A stretch of DNA of 64,000 nt. Source: Actinoplanes sp. KI2. Its GTDB lineage: Bacteria; Actinomycetota; Actinomycetes; Mycobacteriales; Micromonosporaceae. A model generated the notes under the pieces. That model was not told the origin of the DNA and did not search any database. It saw nothing but the letters and a program-made list of their open reading frames with translations. The translations under genes and the position numbers were made by a program. Positions within the stretch are counted from its first letter, which is position 1; each line of letters begins with the position of its first letter. Where the stretch lies: NCBI RefSeq assembly GCF_025630775.1, contig NZ_JAOSZE010000027.1, positions 1 through 64,000 of the forward strand, given 5' to 3'. Below, in pieces: positions 17,017 to 25,794 of this stretch.

Positions 17017-17940
17017 CTACGGCATGCGCGGCAGCAGCAGTCGGGCCACGTCGAGGGCGCGGCTGATCTGGGACCTGTCCGCGACGGAGGACCAGCCCTC
17101 GGCCGACCACACATCGGACAGGACCGCCTTGACGAACCCCCAGGCCAGCACCCGGTCGATCGGCATGGCGAGCTCGTCGGCGAGCTGCTCGGCCCGCGCG
17201 GGAGCCAACCCGGTCAGGGCCTCGTCGCGGTTGTCCGGATCGGGGTTGTAGAGCAGCGAGCCGACCTCGTAGCCGGGGTCGCCGACCAGGCCGTGCGGGT
17301 CGATCGCGAGCCACGGTTCGCGCGTCGCGCGCAGGATGTTGTCGTGGTGCAGGTCGCCGTGCAGCAGGACGTGGGCGGGTGCCGACGCGCACAGTTCACG
17401 CATCAACCCGCCGGCCCGGACGACGAGGTCGAGCGGCAGCGGACCGGCCTGGCCGTGGACGGCCCGGTAGTCGTCGAACGCCCGGGCCTGGCTCAGCAGG
17501 TCGGGCATCGTGCACCCGGGCGGTGGCGGCCGGTGCAGGCGCCGCATCACGTCGGCCGCGACCGAGGTCGCCTCGCTGTCCCGGCCGGGCACCAGATCGC
17601 GGGCACGCCCTCCGGGTGCGATGCGTTCCAGCAGGATGGCCCCGCGGTCGAGGTCGGCCCGGAGCAGCCGGACCGCGCCATGACCGTCGAACGCCGTCAG
17701 CGCGCGTGCCTCCTCGGCGAGCGAGGTGCCGGTCGGCACGCCGAGCTTGAGCACGGCCGGGGTGCCGTCCCCGAGCACCACCGCGGTGACGTAGTGGTAC
17801 GACAGGTCGAACGGCGCACCGACCGTGAGGTCCCAGTCGGTGGCCAGGCTCCGCAGAACGGCCGGCAACTCCGCGAGCCATCGAGCCCCGTCGCCACCCC
17901 AGGCGCCCACGACGTTGCGGGCCAGCTCATCGGTGATCAC
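17017..17940 (-). CDS. APH(6)-like aminoglycoside/hydroxyurea phosphotransferase
   Basis: From GTG 17940 the protein is 307 aa. It has the catalytic loop HGDLHHDNIL and the metal-binding WLAIDPHGLVGDPGYEVGSLL, both characteristic of the APH(6)/hydroxyurea phosphotransferase subfamily that phosphorylates streptomycin. The N-terminal VLKLGVP strand holds the ATP-binding Lys. The start overlaps the stop of the upstream monooxygenase gene by 4 bp (GTGA). Whether it confers resistance to an aminoglycoside or phosphorylates an endogenous compound cannot be decided from sequence. Confidence 0.88.
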   Translation of the reverse strand: MITDELARNVVGAWGGDGARWLAELPAVLRSLATDWDLTVGAPFDLSYHYVTAVVLGDGTPAVLKLGVPTGTSLAEEARALTAFDGHGAVRLLRADLDRGAILLERIAPGGRARDLVPGRDSEATSVAADVMRRLHRPPPPGCTMPDLLSQARAFDDYRAVHGQAGPLPLDLVVRAGGLMRELCASAPAHVLLHGDLHHDNILRATREPWLAIDPHGLVGDPGYEVGSLLYNPDPDNRDEALTGLAPARAEQLADELAMPIDRVLAWGFVKAVLSDVWSAEGWSSVADRSQISRALDVARLLLPRMP

Positions 17941-18254
17941 GCCGCCGCACGATCGTCGACGGGCGTCGATTCCAGCAGAAACACCTCGGCCGGACCCGCC
18001 CGGAACGCGCGGTTGGCGGCGTCGGCCTCGCGCATGTGCGGCGAGGCGTCGTGTGCCCGCAGCGCCTCCGCCGACGCCCATTCCTCGATCAGGACGAAGC
18101 GATCCGGGTCGTCCTCGACGGCGTGCATGTCGTAGCGCAGACAGCCGGGCTCGGCCCGGACCACCGGCGCCAATGCGGCGAACGCCGCCCGTTGGTCGAC
18201 GCCTCGTCCGGGTTGGGTCTTGATGAGCACGACGGCTCGCAGCGGCAATGACAT
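17937..18254 (-). CDS. Antibiotic-biosynthesis-monooxygenase-like (ABM) protein
   Basis: This 105-aa ferredoxin-fold dimeric ABM protein carries the pattern MSLPLRAVVLIKTQPG...GCLRYDMHAVEDDPDRFVLIEEWASAEAL...SPHM, close to YgiN-type quinol monooxygenases. The conserved EEWxS and xSxHM segments are present. The ATG at 18254 was chosen over an in-frame ATG at 18290. It is coupled to the APH-like kinase by a 4-bp overlap. Its substrate is unknown; the family includes small oxygenases and detoxifying enzymes. Confidence 0.8.
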   Translation of the reverse strand: MSLPLRAVVLIKTQPGRGVDQRAAFAALAPVVRAEPGCLRYDMHAVEDDPDRFVLIEEWASAEALRAHDASPHMREADAANRAFRAGPAEVFLLESTPVDDRAAA

Positions 18255-18264
18255 GGGACGCAGC

Positions 18265-19278
18265 CTAGGCAGGCTGGTCGTGGGCGCCACCGATTTCCCG
18301 TACGGGGGAACCGAGCAGCTCGCGTACCTCCTGCTCGGTTCCGTTCGTGATCGTTTCGCCGTCCTCGTATCGCTCGATCACGCGCGGATCGACGTACGAC
18401 CCCCGGGCCACCGCCGGGGTGTTGCCGAGCCGGTCGGCGACCTCCTTCATGGCGTGTGCGACGGCCTTCTTGCGCTTGGCCGCGGTCGGCTGCGGGCCGG
18501 CCTCGGCGAGCGAGCGGGCCGCCTGGACGGTGCCGTGCCAGGTCCGGAAGTCCTTGGCGGTCATCTGCTCGCCGCTGATCTCCCGCAGGTAGTCGTTGAT
18601 CATGCCGGCGTCGATCTCCCGCCAGGCGCGGGCGTGCGGATCCCAGTACCCGAACAGCCGCTGCTCGCCCCGGCGGCGCCGCTTGAGCGCGACGAGCACG
18701 GCGCACACCTCGCCGTCGTCGACCGTGCCGCTGTGCTCGACGCCCGACTTGCCGGGGAATCGCAGCAGTGCGCAACCGCTGCGGGTGCGCACATGCTCGG
18801 GGCGCAGCGTGGACAGGCCGAACGACGGATCCTCGTCCCGGGCGGCGTACTCGTCGCTGCCGATTCGGAAGGTGCCCAGGTCGAGCAGGCTGACAGTGGC
18901 CGCCAGCACCCGTTCCCTGGTCAGACCGCGACCACCGGTGAGGTCGGCCTGCAGGCGGCGGCGCACGCGGGGCAGGCGACCGGCCAGCTCCCGTACGCGA
19001 TCGAACTTCTTCGCGTCGCGACCGGTGCGCCAGTCCGGGTGGTAGACGTACTGCTTGCGCCCGGCCGCGTCGACGCCGGTGGCTTGGATGTGCCCGCGCG
19101 GGTCCGGCGAGATCCACACGTGCCGCCAGGCCGGCGGGATGACCAGGCTCTTGATCCGCTCGATCGTCGCGGCGTCCTCGATCGGATCGCCGGACGTGCC
19201 GAGGTAGCGAAACCCGCGACCCGATCGCTGCCGGGACAGACCCGGCTCGGCCAGTCTGCTGCGCCGCAACCGCACCAT
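18265..19278 (-). CDS. DNA topoisomerase IB (poxvirus type)
   Basis: The 337-aa protein matches bacterial type IB topoisomerases: an N-terminal domain with SRQRSGRGFRYLGTSG and IPPAWRHVWISPDPRGHIQATGVDAAGRKQYVYHPDWR, then the catalytic domain with RIGSDEYAARDEDPSFGLSTLR, FRTWHGTVQA and the terminal nucleophile region YVDPRVIERY. These give the Arg-Lys-Arg-His-Tyr set expected for transesterification of DNA. It relaxes supercoils without ATP. It follows the ABM gene with a 10-bp gap but is probably unrelated functionally. Confidence 0.92.
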   Translation of the reverse strand: MVRLRRSRLAEPGLSRQRSGRGFRYLGTSGDPIEDAATIERIKSLVIPPAWRHVWISPDPRGHIQATGVDAAGRKQYVYHPDWRTGRDAKKFDRVRELAGRLPRVRRRLQADLTGGRGLTRERVLAATVSLLDLGTFRIGSDEYAARDEDPSFGLSTLRPEHVRTRSGCALLRFPGKSGVEHSGTVDDGEVCAVLVALKRRRRGEQRLFGYWDPHARAWREIDAGMINDYLREISGEQMTAKDFRTWHGTVQAARSLAEAGPQPTAAKRKKAVAHAMKEVADRLGNTPAVARGSYVDPRVIERYEDGETITNGTEQEVRELLGSPVREIGGAHDQPA

Positions 19279-19406
19279 GCGCCGCCCTCCCCAAACGCTC
19301 GGGACGGCGGTTTCCCGGACATCGGTGCCGGTAAACCAGTGCCGGAATGACAGGGTGACCGGGCCGCGGGCGTCGAGATGGGACAGCGAACGGGGAACGT
19401 AGGGAT

Positions 19407-20981
19407 TCAGCGCCGGAAACCGTCGACGATCTGGCGGAGGTCGACGGACATCCGGGCGAGCCCGTCCGCCGCCTGCCGTGCCTGGTCCACTCCGGCCGTG
19501 GTGGCCTGCACCGAGGCGGCGACCTGGTTGATGGTGCCCGCGACGGCGCTGCCGGCGCCCGCTGCCTCGGCGACGTTGCGGCTCATCTCGTTGGTGGTCG
19601 CGCTCTGTTCCTCGACGGCCGAGGCGATCGTGTTCTGGAAGTCGTTGATGTGGCCGATGGTCTCGCTGATCTCCTCGATCGCGGACACCGCCCCCGCGGT
19701 GTCGGCCTGGATCGCTTCGACCCGGCGGGCGATGTCCTCGGTGGCCTTCGCGGTTTCCTGAGCCAGGTCCTTGACCTCGGACGCCACCACGGCGAATCCC
19801 TTGCCCGCTTCGCCGGCGCGCGCCGCTTCGATGGTGGCGTTGAGCGCCAGCAGGTTGGTCTGTCCCGCGATCGCCGTGATGACCTTGATGACGTCGCCGA
19901 TCTCCGCCGACGACTCGCCCAGCTTGGCCATCACGCCGCTGGTCGCGGCGGTGAGCTCGACGGCGCGCGTGGCCACCCCGGCCGCCTGGCCGGCGCTGTG
20001 GCTGATCTCCCGGATGGAGGCGCCCATCTGCTCGGCGCCGGCGGCCACGGTCTGAATGGTCGACGACATGAGCGCGGCCGACTCGGCGACCTCGGCGGCT
20101 TGCCGGGCGCCCTGCTCGGAGCTGGCGGAGCTGTGCTCGGTCGTGGCGGCAAGCTCGGCGGCGGCATCGCCGAGCGCGGTGGCGTGCGTCGCCAGGTCGC
20201 CTATCGCGCCGCGGAGCGTGGTGGTGGCCCGGTGCAGGCTGTCGGCCATCTGCCCGAGCTCGTCACGCTGCGTGACCTCGGCGTCGAGGGTGAGGTCCCC
20301 GCCGGCGACCGCCTCGAGGACGCCGGACACGCGGCCCAGCGGCCTCACGATCATGCGGGCCACCAGGAGCGCCAGCAGGACGGCCAGGACCACGCAGGCG
20401 GCAAAGACCACCAGCACCACCGCGCGGGTCGCGCGCACCGTGGCGTCGAAGGTCTTCCCGGCCACCAGGGTGCTCTCGGCGTTGGCGATCTCCGCGGACA
20501 TCAGCGACTCGTACGCCTTGCGCAGGTCCCGGTTGGCGTTCATCGCGGCCTTGATCGCGGCCGGCCGGTCGGTGCCGTAGGTGGCGAACTCGGTCTTGAG
20601 GGCGGCGAACCACGCGTCCGTGGCCGCCTTGATCTTGTCGATGGCGGCCTGCTCCGACGCGCTGCCCAGCGCCCGCGCCGCCGCCAGGCTGTTGTCGACG
20701 GCATCCTGCCGGCCGAGCGACTCGTCGCGGAACTTGGTGTCACCGGCGATCAGATAGCCACGCTCGTCGTTGGCCGCGGCCTTCGCGGTGAGCGCGGCGT
20801 TGTTCAAGTTGGTGATGTACGGAACGGCACGCTGCACCTCGCTCGCCCGCGTGCTTTGCAGATCGGCGATGCCGATCAGGCATACCGCCGCCGTGGCGAT
20901 GGTTCCCGCGACCGCGACCCCGGCCACCGTCAAGATCTTCGTAGCGACCTTCCGGTCGCGCATCCAGCGCCCTGCGCCCAC
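19407..20981 (-). CDS. Methyl-accepting chemotaxis protein
   Basis: The 524-aa receptor has a first membrane helix at about residues 15-36, a roughly 150-residue extracytoplasmic four-helix sensor, a second helix (about 190-212), a HAMP domain ([21 protein letters not shown]) and a long coiled-coil signalling domain. The conserved hairpin [35 protein letters not shown] is complete. It should signal to CheA/CheW, which are not in this window. The start codon is uncertain, since no clear ribosome site precedes 20981; an ATG at 20963 is an alternative. Motile spores (as in Actinoplanes) would explain a chemoreceptor here (inference). Confidence 0.9.
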   Translation of the reverse strand: MGAGRWMRDRKVATKILTVAGVAVAGTIATAAVCLIGIADLQSTRASEVQRAVPYITNLNNAALTAKAAANDERGYLIAGDTKFRDESLGRQDAVDNSLAAARALGSASEQAAIDKIKAATDAWFAALKTEFATYGTDRPAAIKAAMNANRDLRKAYESLMSAEIANAESTLVAGKTFDATVRATRAVVLVVFAACVVLAVLLALLVARMIVRPLGRVSGVLEAVAGGDLTLDAEVTQRDELGQMADSLHRATTTLRGAIGDLATHATALGDAAAELAATTEHSSASSEQGARQAAEVAESAALMSSTIQTVAAGAEQMGASIREISHSAGQAAGVATRAVELTAATSGVMAKLGESSAEIGDVIKVITAIAGQTNLLALNATIEAARAGEAGKGFAVVASEVKDLAQETAKATEDIARRVEAIQADTAGAVSAIEEISETIGHINDFQNTIASAVEEQSATTNEMSRNVAEAAGAGSAVAGTINQVAASVQATTAGVDQARQAADGLARMSVDLRQIVDGFRR

Positions 20982-21157
20982 CGCTGCCCGCTTCCCGTGC
21001 TGCTGTCGGCGGCATCAGGCACGTTCTGATCGGCCACAGCATCAGACCGGAGGCACTTCGCCCGACGTTCACCACGTTCGGTGCGATATTTCGCGCTCAA
21101 CGCTACCAAAAGCGACAACACCGCGCGGCCTGATGCGGGCTCGCGCCGTCGCCGCGA

Positions 21158-21943
21158 CTATGTGGCCGGGGGAGACGGCGGTGGGGTCGCACTCGGGGCG
21201 GTCAGCAGGCGGGGCATGGCCGCCAGCTGGCCGAGGTGAAACCAGAGGCTAAGGGCGTGCCGGAGCGAGGACTCGACGAGTTTCAGCAGGTCGGCGTCGT
21301 GGCGGCCGGTGTGCAGGGTGGTCGCGTAGGTCGTCGCCGCCTCGGCCTGGGCGGCGAGCTGTCGCAGGCGGTTGGCGGCCGGGCGGCGATCCTCCGGGGC
21401 GGGGGTTCTGGTCAGGGTGAAGACCGCTACCTCGGTGTGCTCGCGCACCGGGGGGATCGCCGCTCGCAGGGAGGCCAGGTATTCGGGCGGGCATTCCTGG
21501 GCCTCCGCCCACGGCGGCAGGGGAGCCGGCAGCGCCTGCTCCTTGCCGAGGTCGAAGTCCGGATTGACGCGCGCCTGGCGGGCCAGCGACACCCAGCCGA
21601 TGACCGAGCCCAGCCAGGACGCCGCCTGGTCGAACGTCACGGGTGGAACGAAGCCGACCGTCGCGGGTTTGGCGGCATAGTCGGTGTCGAGGAATGTCTC
21701 GCCGAGCTTCTGCAGCATGTACGCGTTGCCGGCGGCCAGGAGCTGGCTGGTCAGGGCGGACGGTGCGGTCCACGGCGAGGAACCGGCGGCGCGGAGGTGG
21801 TCGCGGGCCTGGTCGGCGGCCATCGACTCGGAATAGGCGGCCCGGCCCGCCGAACGCATGGCTTCCAGCAGGACCGCATCGCGTTCCCGGCCGAGCGTGG
21901 CTCGCAACCTCGTGATCAGCGTGGGATTCAACGGGTCGGCCAT
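21158..21943 (-). CDS. Hypothetical protein next to the biosynthetic cluster
   Basis: The 261-aa protein is helical and mostly soluble, with no signal peptide. It opens MADPLNPTLITRLRATLGRE, has a GFVPPVTFDQAASWLGSVIGW centre and ends in a Pro-rich tail. I recognise no family. It lies beyond the terminator at 22008-22042 that closes the cluster operon, so it is probably not part of that cluster. Confidence 0.55.
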   Translation of the reverse strand: MADPLNPTLITRLRATLGRERDAVLLEAMRSAGRAAYSESMAADQARDHLRAAGSSPWTAPSALTSQLLAAGNAYMLQKLGETFLDTDYAAKPATVGFVPPVTFDQAASWLGSVIGWVSLARQARVNPDFDLGKEQALPAPLPPWAEAQECPPEYLASLRAAIPPVREHTEVAVFTLTRTPAPEDRRPAANRLRQLAAQAEAATTYATTLHTGRHDADLLKLVESSLRHALSLWFHLGQLAAMPRLLTAPSATPPPSPPAT

Positions 21944-22007
21944 CGAAGCCCTCCGCTACTCGTGCGCCTCGATCTCTACGGTAGCGAATCTTCGCACCTT
22001 GGCCGGG

Positions 22008-22042
22008 CCCGGTGTTCCACCGCCGGGCGGCGGAACACCGGG
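22008..22042 (-). terminator. Strong hairpin terminator closing the cluster operon
   Basis: CCCGGTGTTCC (22008-22018) pairs perfectly with GGAACACCGGG (22032-22042), and the loop itself contains CCGCC/GGCGG that can extend the stem. It begins 7 bp after the stop codon of the hisC-like gene. It marks the left end of the 22-41 kb cluster. Confidence 0.85.
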
Positions 22043-22048
22043 TAGGTG

Positions 22049-23113
22049 TCAGGCGAACCCGTCCGGCCGGCGGGCCGGGCCGGCGACCTTCAGGAAGGCG
22101 TCGTTGTCGTCGGGGGTGCCGATCGTGATGCGGACGCCGGCGCCCGGGAAGGCCCGCACCACCACGCCGGCGGCGGCGCAGCGTACGGCGAGATCCGCGG
22201 CCCGATCGCCCAGCGGAAGCCAGACGAAGTTGGCCTCGCTCGGGGTGACCGGCCAGCCCTGCGCCACCAGCTCCGCGCTGACCCGGTCGCGTTCCGCGAT
22301 CGTCGCCGACACCCGGGCCATCAGCTCGTCCGCGCTGCGCAGCGCGGCGATCGCCGCCGCCTGCGCGATGCTGTTGACGCTGAACGGCAGGTACGCCGTG
22401 CGGATCGCGGCGATCGTCTCCGGGTGGCCGGCGACGAAGCCGACCCGGAGGCCGGCCAGTCCGTAGGCCTTGGAGAAGGTGCGCAGGACCAGCACGTTGC
22501 GGCGGCCGCGGGCCAGCGCGAGGCCGTCGCCGGTCCGGGCGTATTCGATGTACGCCTCGTCGAGCACCACCAGGCAGTCGGGCGGCACCTGCTCGACGAA
22601 ATCCTCGAGGCCGGCCACCACGGTCCCGGTCGGGTTGTTCGGGTTGCAGACGAAGACCAGCCTGGTCCGATCGGTGATCGCGGCGGCCATCGCCGGCAGG
22701 TCGTGCCCGCCGTCGCGCAGCGGGACCTCGACGGGGGTGGCACCGGACAACCGGGTGAGGATGCGGTACGCCTCGAAGGACGGGTCGGCGTAGACGATCT
22801 CGACGCCGGGCTCGGCGACCGCCGCCAGCAGCATCTGGGTGGCGCCGACCGAGCCGCAGCCGGCCGCCACCGAGTCGGCCGGCACGCCGAGGCGGGCGGA
22901 GATCTCGGCGAGCAGCGCGCCGCAGCCGTTGTCGGGGTAGCGGTTGATGCCGAGCGCCTGCTCGTGGATGGCGCGCACCACGGCGCCGGGCGGCGGGTAC
23001 GGCGACTCGTTCGCGGCGAGCAGCCGGACCAGCTCACCGGGCGGCGTGACCCGCCCGGTGGGCTGGAAGGCGCGGATCGCGTCGAGCGCCGGCCGGAATC
23101 TCGGGGCGGACAT
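22049..23113 (-). CDS. HisC-like PLP aminotransferase
   Basis: The 354-aa protein is a class I/II aminotransferase of the histidinol-phosphate aminotransferase type. It shows the substrate loop ANESPYPPPGAVVRAI, CNPNNPTG (156-163), DEAYIEY (185-191) and the PLP-binding Lys215 in RTFSKAYGLAG. Arg334 lies in the C-terminal RITIG segment. Its ATG directly abuts the stop of the MFS/ATP-grasp gene and a terminator follows, so it is the last gene of the cluster operon. In this context it more likely transaminates a pathway intermediate or supplies an amino acid than serves histidine biosynthesis (inference). Confidence 0.9.
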   Translation of the reverse strand: MSAPRFRPALDAIRAFQPTGRVTPPGELVRLLAANESPYPPPGAVVRAIHEQALGINRYPDNGCGALLAEISARLGVPADSVAAGCGSVGATQMLLAAVAEPGVEIVYADPSFEAYRILTRLSGATPVEVPLRDGGHDLPAMAAAITDRTRLVFVCNPNNPTGTVVAGLEDFVEQVPPDCLVVLDEAYIEYARTGDGLALARGRRNVLVLRTFSKAYGLAGLRVGFVAGHPETIAAIRTAYLPFSVNSIAQAAAIAALRSADELMARVSATIAERDRVSAELVAQGWPVTPSEANFVWLPLGDRAADLAVRCAAAGVVVRAFPGAGVRITIGTPDDNDAFLKVAGPARRPDGFA

Positions 23114-25762
23114 CTACGGCAGCTCGTAGAGCGAGGGGCCGGAGTAGGCGCCGTTGGCACCGTTCATCACGACGTGGCCGGCGGCCGCGGGGATGGCTCG
23201 GGCGTTGGCGCCGCCGTAGCCGTTGGCGACGGTGAACATTCCCCACAGGACGTTCCACGGCTGCAGCTCGCCGTCCTCGTCGGGGAACAGCTCGACGTTG
23301 GGGCGGATCCGGCGCTGCACGATGTACGGACCGCCGAGCGCCGCCTCGAGCTTCTCCCGCCACTGCTCGTCGGTCAGCTGGTCGTCCCAGCCGAGCACCA
23401 CACCCTTGCCGGCGGAGAGCAGGGTCGGCTTGATGACCAGCTCCTGCCGGTGCGCGAGGGTGTAGTCGACCAGGTCGACGCGCTCGCCGTTCTCCAGGGT
23501 GACCGGGCCGGGGCGGGCCATCCGGGTCCACGGGATCAGCCGGTCCAGGCTGTCCAGCACGTCGGGCGGGAACACGCCGCGGTTGGCCTCGTCGGAGAGC
23601 ATCGCGAGGGCACCCTTGCTGCCGTACGCCGCGGTGTCCAGCGGCGTGAAGATCTTGACCTCGCCGCGGCCCGCGGCGTCGAGCACCGGCTCGGCGATGG
23701 CCATCGACTCGGGCGTCTCGATCAGGTTGGCGATCAGGAAGGTACGCACGACGATGTCGACCGGGCGGTCGCCGAGCCAGACCCGGCCGTCCCGGGCCAC
23801 CAACTGGCCCGCGTGGCACGGGTGGGCGTCCAGGCCCAGCTCGCGCCAGCGACCGCAGAGCAGCGTCATGAACGGCAGCTCCTCGTCGAACGTGCTGGGC
23901 CAGTCGGTCAGCGCCACCACCGGCCGGTCGCCGGGCTCGAACCCGCTCTCCACCAGGATGTTGTTGACCTGCTCGCGCAGCGTGTCCACGTAGCCGAGGC
24001 CGCGGCTGTCGGCGAACTCCCGCAACACCGGGTGCTCCAGCAGGCCGCGGACCATGTCGGCGTTGTCCATGCCGCCGATGGTGCTGCCCATGTTGAGCTC
24101 CAGCAGCTTGAAGACGCCGTTGTCGAGATACAGGTCGGCGCGGGCCTGGCGGGTCATCGGGCCGCTGCGGCACCGCATGATTGCCGACACCTGGGCCTCG
24201 GTCATGCCGACCGCGCGGGCGAACGCGGCGAAGTCGCCGCCGAACACCCGCTCCGGCAGCATGCTCAGCGCGGTGAGCAGGTTTTCCAGATCGGTGTACG
24301 CGCGCAGCCGCTCGGCGTGCCCGAGGAACAGCGGGCGGGGCAGGTATGTGCCCTTGTAGAACGCGTTGAGCTGGGCCGACTCGGGGAGCCGGCCGATCAG
24401 CTCGCGGGACTTGAGACCGTTGCCGGTCACCACGTCCAGGTATTGCTTGGTCAGTGTCTGGCCGTCCATGACGGTGCTCCTCGGAGGTTGCGGTTCGGCG
24501 GGGGTGGGCTGGGCGCTACCGGACGCGCTGGTGTCCGGCGGCGGGACGACCGCCTCGGGCGGCAGGGTGCGCTCGAGGGCCAGCAGCAGCACGCCGCCGA
24601 GGAAGGCGGCGATCGCGAGGACCAGCCAGGGCAGCCGCCCGTCGAGCGTGACCAGCGAGGTGAACAGGTAGGGCGCGATCGCGTACGCGAGAGACCAGGA
24701 GATCTGGTACGCGGCCAGGTAGCGCCCGCGCAGCTGCTTGGGGGCCGCCGACTGGGACAGGGCGCCGGCGGCCGCGCTGTGCACCAGCTCGGCGACCGTC
24801 GCCACGATGACGACGGTGATCAGCGCGGTGGTGAGCACCGCGACGTTGCTCGGGCGCAGTGTGCCGAGCACGATCTGCCCGAGGAAGGAGATCACGAACA
24901 GTGCCGCGCCGACCGCCGCGGCCCGGTTGCGGGTACGGGTGTAGCGGCGGGACAGCGCGGCGGCCGGCACGCCGAGGGTGGCGCACAGCGCGGTGTTGAC
25001 GATGAACGCCGAGCCGATCAGCCCCTGCGGCAGGTGCAGCCAGCCGATCGCGTAGACCGGCAGCAGCACGCTGAGGCTGGTGTAGCCGAGCGCGAGCAGC
25101 AGGTTGGCGAAGGTGAGGCCGAGGTAGGGGCGGTCCTTGATCAGCAGCCGGTAGCCGCCGCCCTTCTCGGCGCGGCCGCGGATGGCATGCCTGCCGGCCG
25201 GGGTGCGGGCGGCCAGCACCGCCGCGATCAGGAAGCTCGCGGCGTTGAGGTACGCGGCCAGCAGGTAGCCGGTGTCGCCGCGGGTGGCGATCAGCAGCGA
25301 GGCGATCAGGGTGCCGGCGCCCAGGCCCGCGTTGGCCAGGCTGCGGGTGAGGGCCTGCATCTTGTCCCGGTCGGTGCCGTCGACCAGCTCGGCCAGCCGG
25401 GCCTGCATGGTGGCCGGGAACGCCCGCGTGCTCAGCGCGGTGACCAGGGCCAGCAGCACGAACAGCGGCAGCCCGTGCGCCAGCGGGAAGCAGGCGAAGC
25501 CGATGGCCCGCACGACGTAGAGCCAGAGCTGCATGCGTTTGGCGCCGAAGCGGTCGACGGCCGCGCCGGCCACCGGCACGATCGCCATGCCGGCCAGCCC
25601 GGTGACGCTGAGCACCAGGCCGATGGTGGCCAGCGGCAGCTTGGTGACGTGCCAGAAGAACACCAGCGTGAAGGGGACGTACATGCCGGAGCCGAGAGCG
25701 TCGATGGCGATTCCGGTGACCAGGGCGCGCTTTCCGGGAAAGCTGGGGCGCTGCGATGACAT
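23114..25762 (-). CDS. MFS exporter fused to a circularly permuted ATP-grasp ligase domain
   Basis: A single uninterrupted frame of 882 aa joins two modules. Residues about 1-400 form a 12-helix MFS exporter (GIAIDALGSGMYVPFTLVFFW start). A Pro-rich linker (about 410-430) leads into a C-terminal ATP-grasp domain of about 450 aa related to glutathionylspermidine-synthase-like/circularly permuted ATP-grasp enzymes (LYLDNGVFKLLELNMGS; VIKPTLLSAGKGVVLG; PYIVQRRIRPNVELF). The ATG at 25762 is preceded by GGGAG. An internal ATG at 24469 with its own GAGGAG could produce the ligase domain separately. The ligase probably forms an amide bond in the pathway; the MFS part would export the product. Confidence 0.8.
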   Translation of the reverse strand: MSSQRPSFPGKRALVTGIAIDALGSGMYVPFTLVFFWHVTKLPLATIGLVLSVTGLAGMAIVPVAGAAVDRFGAKRMQLWLYVVRAIGFACFPLAHGLPLFVLLALVTALSTRAFPATMQARLAELVDGTDRDKMQALTRSLANAGLGAGTLIASLLIATRGDTGYLLAAYLNAASFLIAAVLAARTPAGRHAIRGRAEKGGGYRLLIKDRPYLGLTFANLLLALGYTSLSVLLPVYAIGWLHLPQGLIGSAFIVNTALCATLGVPAAALSRRYTRTRNRAAAVGAALFVISFLGQIVLGTLRPSNVAVLTTALITVVIVATVAELVHSAAAGALSQSAAPKQLRGRYLAAYQISWSLAYAIAPYLFTSLVTLDGRLPWLVLAIAAFLGGVLLLALERTLPPEAVVPPPDTSASGSAQPTPAEPQPPRSTVMDGQTLTKQYLDVVTGNGLKSRELIGRLPESAQLNAFYKGTYLPRPLFLGHAERLRAYTDLENLLTALSMLPERVFGGDFAAFARAVGMTEAQVSAIMRCRSGPMTRQARADLYLDNGVFKLLELNMGSTIGGMDNADMVRGLLEHPVLREFADSRGLGYVDTLREQVNNILVESGFEPGDRPVVALTDWPSTFDEELPFMTLLCGRWRELGLDAHPCHAGQLVARDGRVWLGDRPVDIVVRTFLIANLIETPESMAIAEPVLDAAGRGEVKIFTPLDTAAYGSKGALAMLSDEANRGVFPPDVLDSLDRLIPWTRMARPGPVTLENGERVDLVDYTLAHRQELVIKPTLLSAGKGVVLGWDDQLTDEQWREKLEAALGGPYIVQRRIRPNVELFPDEDGELQPWNVLWGMFTVANGYGGANARAIPAAAGHVVMNGANGAYSGPSLYELP
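24469..24487 (-). promoter_or_regulatory. Internal ribosome-binding site and ATG within the MFS-ATP-grasp frame
   Basis: On the minus strand CCGAGGAGCACCGTC precedes an in-frame ATG (MDGQTLTKQ) at 24469. GAGGAG with a 7-nt spacer is a strong site and stands at the exact module boundary. The 451-aa ATP-grasp domain could therefore be translated alone as well as in the fusion. A frameshift or sequencing error in the linker that hides an MFS stop is a second explanation. Confidence 0.55.
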
Positions 25763-25794
25763 GGGTCTCCCAGGACGGGGGTGGGCGAGGGGCT

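Noticed and set aside
22046-25759. Plus-strand open frame of about 1240 codons opposite hisC and the MFS/ATP-grasp gene
   Set aside because: It is a low-complexity Arg/Gly/Asp/His-rich shadow of the minus-strand genes that carry clear family motifs.
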